From Blakeslea trispora (Eukaryota > Mucoromycota > Mucoromycetes > Mucorales > Choanephoraceae): a stretch of DNA of 64,000 nucleotides. The position numbers and the translations under genes are program-made. The stretch covers positions 372,001 through 436,000 of the forward strand of contig JAIWNE010000013.1 of assembly GCA_025331445.1 (NCBI GenBank), read 5' to 3'. Shown here one piece after another: positions 11,526 through 22,460 of this stretch; position 1 is the first letter of the stretch; every line of letters begins with the position of its first letter. The notes under the pieces are model-generated. The model worked only from the letters and a program-made list of their open reading frames with translations, searched no databases and was not told the origin of the DNA.

Positions 11526-13463
11526 TTAATTTCGACCAAAAAAGCGAGTCATCACACTCAAATAATGTGAGTTAATTGTATCCTTATCATTCTGATACAG
11601 AGTCATCAAAATGCCCATAGAAGCCATGAACAAAAGGATATCGCCATGAGGAACGCTTCTTACTCTACCGCGCTTCAAAAGAGTTTTCCATAAAGATTCC
11701 AGTGCTCTTGGAAGGCAATACAAACCTAGTTCTACAGCAAGAAAATCAGTTACAAAGTAAGATTGAAATAGAATATATGCTTACCCAGCTGGCGTCCTGG
11801 TGCTTCTATGGCTAACATACTACCTGCTACAGCTCCTGTTACCGAGTATATCCACGGAGCATCCTTCCCTGTCAACCGGCGTAGAGTGCATGGTGTGGAT
11901 AATCCCATGACAACATACATGGTCAAAAACAGAGCTGATCTAGTACATAATACAGCAAACTTTCGTAGAGTGACTTGAGGCCTAGTTATTAAAACAGTTA
12001 AGCCAAGATGATCTGTAGTATCGTATTTTAGTCATTACTCTGTCTTCATCTGCTTGGATCTGAAGGCAATCATCATGATCTATGTAACAAATAAAAGAAA
12101 AGGTCAAGGCAGGCCCCTCTATATTTTACTCTCTCTCTTTGGAGTAGCCTCGAGAAATAGATACTTACCAGGTTAAGAGGCACATAGAGCTTAAGCGAAC
12201 GAAAGAGTTCATCTCTAAACAGACCAAACTTATCCATAGTACAGCTGGTTGTTAGAGGGTGTTGAATGGAACACATGATGTATTCGTGATGTAATTTGGG
12301 GTGAAGACAGTCTGCAATGTTAGGGCTCACATAATCCGAGATGAATTCGCGACTAGTCATACCCTGAGGTACCTTGATAGAGATCCCATCCTCTACAAGC
12401 TGATTGACGGTTACACCAACCGCTTCAGCAATTCGAGCAGCCATTCTGTTATAATACTTCTTGAAGCTTGAATGAGTTAGCAAGAAGGCAAAATAGGAAT
12501 TAGGCAATGTGTCGTGGTTAAACAAGAACGCATAGATAATTTGTGCATTGGCCATCATCATCACCCCCACACCAGAGAAGCGCTGAATCAGCCTTGCCAA
12601 CTGATCGTCCCATTGATCGCTTTGGCCAGGATGGTTGAGCTGTCTTTGAATACTCCATTGTTTCATGATCCAGGCACCACTGAATTGTAATGCTCTTGTG
12701 AACAAATAAAGCATGATGGCTTGTCTGCGCTGCTTGTTGCGATCTAAGGCAAGTGCTAAACCAGCAACACTGCCAGCAATAAACGCATTGAGTCTGTCTG
12801 ATCGGCGGTCGCCTGTATTTCTATAATGTCGCATGGTACATAAAATAGCTTTATAGCTACTGATAAACGTGCTTAAGAATAATGCAAAACAGGTAGTATC
12901 TCTATGGAAAACTATAAGTCATTGATCTTTAATTTACGGATTTGATTCATCTTTACTTTCCAGCCATCTGTTTAAGAATGCTTGGCCTATGGATCAAGCA
13001 ACAAAGGGTTAATATTACAGTAATGGCTACTGAAATCCATACCTTTTCTGCAGACGGCCTGATATGAGAGCAGGAAGAATGCCTATCAGATACTTGACAA
13101 CAAAGGCAACTGTAAAGGTCTTGACAAATCCGCGCGTACAGTTTTGTGTACAACTCTTTCCCTGATGTCGACATAGGGTTGGCTTTGAACTGTCTGAAGC
13201 AAATGATAGGTCTAATTGAAGTCGGTTCAAGTTCTGACTACAGCGATAGTAAGCCTTATTGTATTCAAATCCTAAAGGTATGTAGCTTACCTGCTTATTC
13301 TTCTAAGTCTTTCATGAAAAGACTTTATAGTTGAAATGACAGCTTCTGTTTCTCGATCTGTCAACAGCTTGGAAACAATTCGAGCCAAGCTTTCAAGAAA
13401 GTTTTCGTAATAAGAAGCAGGTAAAAACGGAAAGCCACCTGTGTTAGCTATTGTATCGGCCAT
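11526..13463 (-). CDS. TMEM135-family multi-pass membrane protein
   Basis: Seven exons on the minus strand: 13463-13291, 13237-13043, 12986-12957, 12901-12169, 12079-12039, 11981-11785, 11731-11526 (524 residues). Introns are 53-89 nt with canonical ends, and exon 3 is only 30 nt. The central region has RRSDRLNAFIAGSVAGLALAL, and the C-terminus has the family-typical ELGLYCLPRALESLW ... LLFMASMGILMTLY ... SVMTRFFGRN. Several hydrophobic helices with small residues match TMEM135, a Tim17-related group linked to mitochondria and peroxisomes in animals. A Cys/Pro turn (STPCTLRRLTGKDAPW) precedes the last helices. Two CCAAT boxes lie 210-250 bp upstream. Substrate or transport activity cannot be inferred from sequence. 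Confidence 0.85.
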
Positions 13464-13676
13464 ATTATAAATTGCCTAATTGAACGCACGCACACACGTA
13501 ATAATAAGAGTGGGTATAAAAATCAAAAAAGAAAATATGAATTAAAAGATAAAACTAAGCAGAAAGAGAGAAAGCAATTGATGTGTTTTTCTCATCATGT
13601 GATTATGAGTGTGCGTTATTTTTGAGTAAAATATACGCGGGAATTAGGTTGCAGGAAATACAGTGCTTCCACCGCC

Positions 13677-13712
13677 AATTGGTCACTTTGCTGAAATTTA
13701 ATTGGTCACTTT
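13677..13712 (-). promoter_or_regulatory. Tandem CCAAT-containing repeats upstream of TMEM135-like gene
   Basis: The 13-bp word AATTGGTCACTTT occurs at 13677-13689 and again at 13700-13712, a 23-bp step (about two helical turns). Read on the minus strand, the orientation of the gene starting at 13463, each copy is AAAGTGACCAATT, so both carry CCAAT in the sense direction. This suggests paired sites for the CCAAT-binding complex. Confidence 0.4.
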
Positions 13713-13739
13713 TCCGATTGTCAGTTGTTTGCTGAAGGA

Positions 13740-14630
13740 ATGCGCTCTTTTGATGAACTGAGGACGGTAGATGGCAAACTATGCTCTACTTTCAAGGAAG
13801 TATGTTTGCAATTCAATCTCACTGAAATCGATGATGGATGATTAAGCTGCCTCGTTGGAAGCGGCGCCTTTTGCTACTGTATTAAGCCTGCGATCCCTTT
13901 TTGTTACTGCTTTGGTTTATGGTCAAGGATCCAGTCCAAGCTCAATTTGGAACCGATTCTGCTTCGAGCTATGCGATGACTTGGAACGTGTGTTTCTTCA
14001 GCTTTTGCCCAATCAAACCAGTCGTTTTTTCGATAACACTGAAAGCTTTCGTTTGGGAGAGCCTGCCCTAGACTAGAGCCTGTTTTTAATTAATCAGGAA
14101 CTTGTGACTCTCAACATGTCATTACAAGACTTTGATTATATGCCTCCTTCTTCCTTCAACTGGCGAGACGTTTTTCGTCGTCTCTTATTAATAAAAATAG
14201 CGAAATTGCTCGTTTTCTGAAAAAGAGTGAAATAATCATCTGGGACGAGGTCCCTATCCAGCATAAACTGTGTTTTGAAGTAGTAGACAGAACTTTGCGT
14301 GATGTCCGTGATTGTCCTGATAAACTGTTCTGTGGCGCTCTGATGGTGTTAGGTGGCGAAATTTACTCAAATACCTCCTGTCGTGAAAAAAAGGCTCTCG
14401 CTCTTAGACTGTAGATGCTTCTATTTCAAATTAATACATACGGTCAAAATGCCATGCATTGAAGCTCACAGACAACACGAGAATCCAAAACTGTAATAAT
14501 GTAGAGTCTCAACTGTTTTCGGCATACTTGCCTCAGTTACCGATAAATCTACACCTTCAAAACACATTGATCAAGATCCCTAGCTCCATTTATCAAACAC
14601 ATGATTTGATGGACATGGTCTCAGTTTGAG
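13740..14630 (+). pseudogene. Helitron Pif1-like helicase relic
   Basis: Translated pieces in shifting frames follow the order of Helitron Rep-Hel helicases. SFDELRTVDGK and STFKEVCLQFNLTEIDD lie near 13745-13840. A 73-codon open frame at 13855-14076 has ATVLSLRSLFVTALV and WNRFCFELCDDL. SSLINKNSEIARFLKKS precedes the Walker B-like IIWDEVPIQHKLCFEVVDRTLRD at about 14190-14300 (only IIWDEVP is diagnostic). ALMVLGG follows. Degraded C-terminal helicase motifs (ALTDNTRIQN-like) are seen near 14460. Frameshifts and stops separate these blocks, and the segment that should hold the Walker A loop (GxGGTGKT) between about 14170 and 14190 is absent. No intact Rep/HUH endonuclease was seen nearby. The copy is dead. 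Confidence 0.8.
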
Positions 14631-14696
14631 CGAAGAATGGATGGAGAAAATAAGACGCATTGGAAATGATTCTCTATCATATGTACGTGAATATAT

Positions 14697-15008
14697 GGAA
14701 GTAGATTTAATAGAGGAAGAGAATGAAGATTTTTTGTAGATGCTTTTCTCTTCGCAGAGTCAATGCCATTGAGAAAAAGACATACGGCTTTGAATGTTAA
14801 AATAAGAGGTTCTTACAGAAAATATACTCCTAAACAATTTGAGAAACTCTTCGACTTAATAATCGAAGAAGGATTGACGGCAGATGATCGTCTCACAGAT
14901 CGTATATGTGAATCGGCTCGAAAAGTAACAAAAAAAGATTGTGAAGGATGGATTAAGCAATCAATGTCATTTTTCCAGAAGTGTTTGAATGAGGAAAGAA
15001 ATCTTTAA
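14697..15008 (+). pseudogene. IS630/Tc1-like transposase remnant, internally deleted
   Basis: The relic begins with an acidic leader, MEVDLIEEENEDF, and then has a one-base frameshift in a T6 run near 14735. The frame continues as VDAFLFAESMPLRKRH and KIRGSYRKYTPKQFEKLFDL up to IIEEGL. That last block is the N-terminal helix-turn-helix region of the IS630-like DDE transposases abundant in Mucoromycota. It joins directly to DDRLTDRICESARKVTKK and WIKQSMSFFQKCLNEE, which looks like the C-terminal tail of the same family. The whole DDE core, probably more than 200 codons, is missing, so this is a MITE-like deletion derivative. It sits immediately 3' of the Helitron relic. Confidence 0.6.
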
Positions 15009-15260
15009 AGTAGTCAGTAGGAGTGCAGCTTTCAACAGAAGCACTCTGAATGCTCACTGAGATTTGAACAACATAAAACAAGAATTAACAAAAAAAAAAA
15101 AGGAAAGGAAAAACGAAAAACGATAAAAGCAAGAAGAAAAGTTAATATTGAAATTAAAGGATAAAAAAGCCCATCATTTATTAACATAAATGCAATATAT
15201 ATGAATAAACAATGTACAGCCATTAATATCTTAAAGCTTAACATAAATACATTTACAGTA

Positions 15261-15906
15261 TTAAAATCGAATTGGGCAACTTCGATCACGATCCTTTGTT
15301 GGGTCTGTCGAATCAATCAAATCAGTAAGTTTTACTGATGTTCGGCATAGTACTTGGTATATCAGACTTTTTACAGAACTTCCAAAAGACATGGCATACA
15401 AGTAGCAAGATAGAAATATATTCAAGTTTTTAAGGTTTGTGAAAACTGGAAGTTGTGTCAAGGAGGAAGGGAATTCAAGGTGGGCGACCTCATACATAAC
15501 ATAAAGTCCGTCATGGTCCAGTCTTGTTAGAAAAAATGTAATAGCAAATCCTATATTTACAAAACTAACTACTCTCAAACACAAATCTATGGGTCTATGA
15601 GTGTAGTAGATATATATATATAAAAATTACCGTGGATTTGAAATGAAATTGAAGACTCCAGAAGGTGCAAGTCAATAGCTTCCTTGCTAAAACAAGCGAC
15701 TCTCGCCAAGTCCATACATAACGCCGCTTTGCTACATGTTGGCTGAATAATATACTCATAAAGTTCAAAAAAAAATGTAATTTGTTTTAAATTACGTTTA
15801 GAATAATAGTGTGTTAATGTTATCAGGATAATACTTGGCGTTTTTTTAAATCTTCTTGACTTAAAATTACTGAAGTGACAGTGGCACTAGTCGTCATCCG
15901 TCTCAT
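15261..15906 (-). CDS. Putative small leucine-rich-repeat-like protein
   Basis: I infer three exons, 15906-15835, 15742-15631 and 15586-15261 (introns 92 and 44 nt), giving 169 residues. The N-terminus MRRMTTSATVTSVILSQEDL runs into a helical stretch (CMDLARVACFSKEAIDLHLLESS). The third exon has LEFPSSLTQLPVFTNLKNLN, which has the spacing of leucine-rich repeats as in F-box/LRR proteins. No F-box is visible, so it may be a truncated F-box/LRR paralogue. The join is in frame across both introns, which supports a gene. The 44-nt intron and the lack of a clear family keep confidence low. It is divergent from the membrane-protein gene at 16441. Confidence 0.4.
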
Positions 15907-16440
15907 TTGAGAATCGGTAACGGTAAGTTGAGAATTGTCTAAAGATACTTGAGAGTTCATAAAGAAAAAAAGGTTTAATTCGAAAAAGCGAACAAAAATC
16001 TTCAGGCACCAAAATACTCCAATATTATTGGCTGTTCAAATGCCTACGTAGGCATTTGACAAAACCTTGTTGCGAAACCTAAGTGCGCGGAACTTTGATA
16101 AAAAAACTGCCCTTGATCGAAATTCACAAGCCGCACCTATTTTAAGAACCGTCGGAACGAATGTATTTTGAACTAAATAATTGATCGAGACCATTTTTAT
16201 TCACTCCTAATTCAGACCTAACCAACTTTTTGTATAGCGGGGAATTAACAGAATGTATTTTTGTCTATGTTTTAAAGGCAGTTTCCCTACTCTCTCCTTA
16301 TTTCCGTGCCTTTTCCTTTTCTCTCTCTTTCTTTTCTTTCCTTCTCTTTTTATTGTTCAGTTCTTTTGAGCTCATTGAATTGTAGTAACAACATCCGTAA
16401 CAAATCAAAACGGTAGAGAAATTGTTGATTTACTTAAACG
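15907..16440. promoter_or_regulatory. Divergent promoter region with a long perfect palindrome
   Basis: This 534-bp spacer lies between two divergently oriented genes. It contains a perfect 24-bp palindrome at 16036-16059 (arm TCAAATGCCTAC). Nearest the plus-strand gene it has a pyrimidine-rich tract (16290-16350, CTCTCTTTCTTTTC) of the kind found in fungal core promoters. Confidence 0.4.
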
Positions 16441-17022
16441 ATGGGTGCATTGAACCATTGCCTCTTCATCTTATTATTGTGCCTTTTTTCTATCACATTA
16501 GCTCAGAACGATGCAACTGAAACAAATACCATAATGAACACCAATAGTATTGTAGTACCTAGTACAACAGAAACTGATTTTCCAGCAACTACATCTGAAC
16601 CCATTGGTTCATTACCACCGCCTAGTATAACTGCCAGCTCAACACCCTCTATAAATGCCACATTGACATCTTCTTTTGCCTTGCCTACGAACACAGAAGT
16701 CACAGGCTGGAATCAAAGTGGAAACCAAGCACCTGACAATCATCAAAGCTGGTTAAAGGAACACAATCGATTTGTGTTTATTATTGTGATTGGACTGTTA
16801 ATGCTAGCTTTATTAATATGGTATATTTATCGAAGCATCAAAGGAATGCGCAAACGATTAGAAAGAGACAATCAAGCTCAGTTGTATATGATGCAACAAG
16901 CTAGTATGCCACCCGATACGTGCATCAGAGGCGACCGTGTAATTCCTGAAGCAACACCTAGTCCTCCACCAGCTTATAAAACGCATGAGAATACACCAGT
17001 GGCAGAAAGTCATCATCCATAG
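16441..17022 (+). CDS. Single-pass membrane protein with Ser/Thr-rich ectodomain and PPxY tail
   Basis: An intronless 193-codon gene. Residues 1-21 form a signal peptide (hydrophobic LFILLLCLFSITLAQ, cleavage likely after LA). Residues about 22-105 are Ser/Thr/Pro/Asn-rich with NxS/T sites, so probably O- and N-glycosylated. Residues about 111-130 form one transmembrane helix (FVFIIVIGLLMLALLIWYIY), followed by a basic stop-transfer segment (RSIKGMRKRLER). The cytoplasmic tail carries TPSPPPAYKTHE, containing a PPxY motif that binds WW domains of NEDD4/Rsp5 ubiquitin ligases, which suggests ubiquitin-dependent turnover or cargo adaptor function. The family was not recognised. Stress-sensor and Rsp5-adaptor proteins have a similar plan. 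Confidence 0.75.
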   Translation: MGALNHCLFILLLCLFSITLAQNDATETNTIMNTNSIVVPSTTETDFPATTSEPIGSLPPPSITASSTPSINATLTSSFALPTNTEVTGWNQSGNQAPDNHQSWLKEHNRFVFIIVIGLLMLALLIWYIYRSIKGMRKRLERDNQAQLYMMQQASMPPDTCIRGDRVIPEATPSPPPAYKTHENTPVAESHHP

Positions 17023-18835
17023 TCTCCCTTACAACATTACTTTTTTTTCTTTTTTGTATAATATCTATATCTTATTATCTATATCTAAGTTTACATTTAT
17101 ATATTTATTTATATACACATATATACACAGGCAAATACAAATACAACCAAACTATATTAAAATCAACATGCGCACAATTGTTTTGTTTTCTTTGTTTTCT
17201 CATCGCTGTCATTATTAATTTTGATACTACAGATGTTGCCAAAAAAGAGGCAATCAGGAGAGAAAGGGTCTTCAAACAGTTTATACGAATTTTTCTATGT
17301 ATGGTTGCTGTTCCCGTTACAAACTGTTTGTTTTCCAAAAGTGAATAGTTCATTTTTGTTGCTTTGCTTTAGCATACCAGCTGATGGAGCTAACATTTGA
17401 GAGTGCATAAAAGGAAATCATAAAGATTTACAGACCAATACTTCTTCCAAAGGTCTTTTGGCTATTCTAATGAACAGATCATGCTTCTCCTTTTATCGAG
17501 TGTTATTTTAGATACTCCAAAAGAATGATTGCCAAAGAATTATTCGCTGTTAATTACCTACATTCGTAGATGACAAACTCCGTCCTTTTTGTTTTATGTG
17601 TAATTCAATTACACAAAAAAAAACAGGTAAATCAAAAAATATGCCTGAGCACACTACCAATGAATGAACATGCCTATTGGTACAATACAATGTATGTAGA
17701 TACTGTATTGCATTACGAAAAACTTTTTATTGTTCTTTAAGTAGATTTGTTTAAATTTGACATCGCATCTTTACTTAACACCCTTCTTTTTTTATAGTTT
17801 GTATCACCTCTCTTTTTTATTATTATTGCTTGTGTCATATTGATACTACCACTTCTTGAAATAGACATCTTTTTTTTTGGACTAGACAAGGCCTTTGCCA
17901 AAAAAAAAAAAAAAAAGGATTCGAAACTTCTCGACCAGTACTCAATTCGGTTAAAACCCCATGTGGATACAATGTTCTATCGTATCTACTATAAAGTACT
18001 CCTTTTCTATTCGGATGCAATATGCAAAAGTATGGAGTTACTCAGCCTATAACAAGTGATAGTCCCACCTCTGTTTGAGTTTGTGGCATCATTGGACGTG
18101 TTTTCGGAATCAACAAAAGGGGTAACCGTTGGACCTTTTACACAAGAACAAAAAAAAAGGGAGGAGAGCAATGTTTTGTTCAGGAAAGGGGTATTCAATT
18201 GTGTAGCCTTTAAAGATCTAGGCTCAGTGGAGGTTTGGATAGCTGGCACAAGACTTGTTCATTCAATTGTCCTAACATTCTTTTTGTTATATCAAAAGAT
18301 GAATTAAAGAAGCAAGGTTTAGTTGCATACATAGTATTTGCATAGGGAGAAAAAAATCAAGTACATAAAAAGCTTTACGCTTCCCAGGCGAAATGCTTTA
18401 CTTTCGCACAATGAGCAAAATGAACAAAGAAATTATTTGGATTGTACTGACAGAAAACAAGGATTGCACATTAAGGAAATGGAGATTGTGGTTTGTACCT
18501 ACACAATAGTCTTTACCTCCGCTTTGGCTCCAGATGAAGTATTAGCTCTCCGAATCGCGCTTTTATTGGCTTGTAAGACATGTCTGAGAGGGAAAAAATA
18601 TGATTGCCAAATATGGTAGTTGTGAATTTTCGACAAAGCCAAATTTCTGTATATTGGATTAAACTACACAGTTTTTATTGTATTGTGTGTGATGCACTGT
18701 ATTTGTTAGAGTCAAATAGTTTATTACATCTTTCTCTACGACATTTTAAGTAGTTTGCTAGAGCACAGAGTTATCAATTGTTTTTGCCATTGCATTATCG
18801 TTTTCTGCTTATCCTAACAACACTACTGTATGGTT
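17023..18835. other. Intergenic; unassigned open frames only
   Basis: AT-rich sequence with the 3' flank of the membrane-protein gene (TATATA-rich 17060-17150). Two consecutive plus-strand frames (18056-18307 and 18338-18619) contain hydrophilic-to-hydrophobic stretches such as GVFNCVAFKDLGSVEVW and ALAPDEVLALRIALLLA. I recognise no family and no splice sites that would join them. They could be remains of a mobile element or chance. Confidence 0.35.
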
Positions 18836-21690
18836 TCAAAAGTGAGTCAAAACTTCGGAGGCCAACACAGGATTGAACCTTCTAAGTATAAATGGCGCTG
18901 TTTCTTTTTTAATAGGGAGAAGAGATCGGGCACAAAGGGTTAGTACTGGGCTAGTTAAGTAATAGTATATGCTTCTTAAAGGCTCAAGTTCTGAAGGCTG
19001 AGCGACACTGATCGTTCCATCTAATTGTAATACAAACTTGAGTGTTGCTACCAACAGAAAGGAGGGTACATGTTGTCTTGGAATGATGAGTTTCAGTAAG
19101 TTATCTTAGTAATGCAGTACCACATAGAACGGTGCTCAGGTAACAAGGGTAAAGACCAGAAGAAACGCCAGTTATGTGAGGACAGAGCGGAGGCAACAGT
19201 CTGGAAGATGGTCTCCTCCAAAGTACTGCGAAAGGAGCGATGGGATAGATCATCACAGAATGTCAAATGAAACCATAGTGCCTAGAATAGATGAAAATTC
19301 ACAGAGGCAACACACTCGGGAGGCCCCAGAATGGAAGCAAGAAGGTAGGGAAGTAGAGACGTGATAGGAGAGAGAAGCATGTGCCGAAGCTTCGTACAGA
19401 GGTGATAGTGCTTAGGCTGGCCCGATGGATGCAATGAACGGAAGGAGATACACGATTTGTCAGTCGTGAAGAAATGCTTCATTAGCAAAGGAGCAGGTCT
19501 AGAGGCGACGATCCAATGGTCATTCGAGAGGTGTAGGAAATCATTTGCAAGAGGCAACTCGAGCAAAGTGGTGAGGTTGTAATCATTGGAGATTGTAAGG
19601 GCGACATTAGCCAAGTATTCATCCAGAAAGAAGAACAAGGCGCGTACAAAATGCCCTTGATCCAAGCTGCATGGTTTTTGTATCTGAGGAAAATAGAAAG
19701 ACAACATCGGAAAAAAGATGTGCACAAAGAAGCGCCGTGTGTAGTCAGCTAGATAGCGATGAATGATGGAGCCAATAGACGACCGTAACAATTGTTTGGT
19801 CCAGCAGACGTAATGGCCACCTTGCTAAACCAACGGTCCCAAAAAGCCCACACCTCCTTCATTGAGTCTTAGATATAAGAGATCATATTGGAAGATCGGG
19901 TTAAGCCCATGGTTGATAAGACGACCAGTGATGCTTCATATATTTTTGAAGAATGACAAGGAAAGAGAAGTTACCCTAAGAGTATGCCACAATGAGACTA
20001 GAAAGACAGTATTGACAACCGTGGCGCGGCCAAGTATAGAGAGATCCCTACCTTTGAATTGTTCGTACTTAGCTTGGAGAGAGTCTAGAAGATGAAGCAC
20101 CACAAGTTTTCTCTGTAATAATGAGCTGATGAGAGGATAACCAAGAGAGCGCAAAGGTTTAGGTGAAGCTATATCATGCCCTCTGTGAATATCACAGGAA
20201 CGTAAAATAGACTGCTAAGAAGATAAGGGCCAGACACTCATGGATACTACTTCAGTTTTGTGCATATTCACCTTTGGATTGGATACTTGCCCATACCTAG
20301 CTATGTGTTGTCGAATCAGACAGAAATCTGTAGCGCATGAAAGAAAAACACAGACATCATCAGCATAAGTCAAAACTTTCAGGGGTTCTAGAGTGGGTGT
20401 TGAGCTGGGTGTAACATCCTGATCAAACTCAAACCCTCGAAAAGCCGGGTCCTGAAGAATGTGATGGAGAAAAGGCTCAAGAGCAAAGTTGAAAAGAAAA
20501 GGAAATAAAGGATCCCCTTGGTGAAGGTCACGAAGTTAATTGACCTCGTCGAAGAAGTAGCCGTTAACTTTTAAACGAACTCTGTTACCGAAGAAAAGAT
20601 CCGTCAAACAGCTAACCAAAGGTCCCGGAAAATTGAACCGAAGGAGAGTTTGACGAAGGTACAAATGATGTACTCAACCGCACACCTTCTCTTGGTTTAA
20701 CAAAAGGGCAACTTCATCATGTTGAGTAGGACGAAGGTGCTACATTACCTCTTGCTGTATCTGGGCAATTTTCATGCTCCAAAGGTTGCAACATTAAGAC
20801 ACGATCCTCTCCCGAAAGTTGAGATTGAAGAAATTGATTTCGCCTTGTCTGTAGTTTGCGTAGCCGAGCCTTTGAATCATTTGCCCGGTTAACGCCGAAG
20901 CATTTAGTGATTCGTTTGAGGGCCCTCTTGACATAGGCCCATTGGTTCTGAGGAGTGGTGCATTTAAGAGAAGCTTCTTCGAGAATGGAAGGAATGACAT
21001 CAACAAAGCAACGCTGGTACTATGAAAGCATCAAAAGTCTAGGGTTAGCACGTCATAGTCCAAGTCCCAAAGGCGCTTTGGCCAAGGCCAGCTGAATCAA
21101 CAATAGTAAATGATGATTGATAATATGCAGATTGGCATTTATCAACGTATTCTGAAAAGAATGATTAGCAGAGATGTGGTCAATCGTGGATGTGATAGTA
21201 TTATTTCTATGAAAGGTAGGGATGTTGTGAGAATCAAAGCTTTGCAACGCATTAAAGTAGTGCAGATCTACAAACGACACCCAATCAAGAGAAGTAGCAG
21301 TACCAAGGTTCGATCTATGGTATGATTAGTTGAAGTCTCCCATGGCCAATAGAAGATCAAAATCCGAGTCTATATTGGAAGATTGGAGAGTTGTGAACAA
21401 TGTGGAGAAAAAGGAATGGTGTTCTGTTGCTGAACTAGCAGGTGCATAAATGACTACAACATAAGAAGGCGTAAAAAACTGATGGTTGGATGAAACACTG
21501 GTCAGTATAAACCGATCTATGTTAGGGAGCAAATCTTCAGACAGATGGCTCAGAGGTTTAAAAGAAACTAACCCATTATGGAGGGTCCGAAGAGCTTGGT
21601 TGGCCTGAAATCGAGTCTTCTTAAGATCTTGATCTGAAGAAGACACATGGGTTTCTTCTGCATAGTTGCATCTATTTATCTTTGACAAAG
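18836..21690 (-). mobile_element. LINE (non-LTR retrotransposon) relic, 5'-truncated and mutated
   Basis: On the minus strand the reading order matches a non-LTR element. Part of the apurinic-type endonuclease lies at 21688-21326 (CNYAEETH at the start, then YVVVIYAPASSATEHHSFF and LLAMGDFN). An endonuclease continuation with STIDHIS lies at about 21280-21053. A reverse transcriptase block includes the catalytic YADD box at 20368-20357 (LTYADDVCVFL), with VNMHKTEVVSMSGP downstream. The 3' region of the ORF lies at 19791-19282 (IIHRYLADYTRRFFVHI) and 19054-18836. Stops and frameshifts break every block, and the endonuclease lacks its N-terminus, as expected from incomplete reverse transcription. 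I did not find a poly(A) tail or target-site duplication, so the ends are approximate. Confidence 0.8.
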
Positions 21691-22460
21691 TTGATTGTTA
21701 TATTTTCGAAAAATGTACTTATGTTTTTTTTGTCTTCATTCTATCTTCTCCAGCTTTAATGTGATGATCAGTGATAAGAGAAATAATTTGCTTTCAGTCA
21801 CCCAGAACATCAACTTGGAATCAACAAATGAAAGGTATTCTTTGCCCGAGATTGAATATGTATATTTCTTTGTTCATACAAAATGATGGGAAAGGAAAAA
21901 AAAATATTATGATACCCATACAACTGCTTAGGAAAGACTAATATCACGGCTATAAAAGGAGAAACATTTATACAATAGAATTCAACTATACCTTTCTTAA
22001 ATTTTTGTCGAGGTTGCTTGATAGATCATAATCTCTCTGTTGGAGGATAACAACTTTCTCCTTTTTCTTTTGCTATTCATTATCGGTCTTGAACTATACT
22101 GGCTGTTGCAAGCACAACTTTGCTTGAGCCAAACACTCTGTTCTTCTAACTCGGGAAGAGAAATAAGCGCATCCGGCAGATCAAAGTCACGTGCATTATA
22201 AACCTTTTATTTTTTATTTCATTTTTTTGTTATTATTTTCTTGCTTTCTTGTGTGTGAGTGCGAGTGTGTTATTTAGGTTCACTCTATTACAAGGTATGA
22301 CTCTCACTCACTCTCAGCATGAATACAGTCTGTTTAACAACCTTTGTATTTTCTTTAGAATTTCAATAAATTTATACGAGAAAGAATAAAAAAGAAAAAA
22401 GAGGTAACTCGAGAGAGAGAGTCTAAACACACTGGCACTTATAGTTCTACAAGATTGAAC
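21691..22460 (+). promoter_or_regulatory. CK2 beta upstream region with an E-box
   Basis: This 770-bp spacer separates the LINE relic from the CK2 beta ATG. It has a CACGTG E-box at 22188-22193 closely followed by TTATAAACC, then a T-rich stretch and GTGTGTGAGTGCGAGTGTG near 22250. An in-frame CTG or TTG upstream of the ATG was not used because the CK2 beta N-terminus begins at [10 protein letters not shown]. Confidence 0.3.

Noticed and set aside
18836..19054. Possible tRNA-like GGTTCAATCC word on the minus strand near 18870
   Set aside because: No acceptor or anticodon arms pair around it, and it lies in the LINE reading frame.
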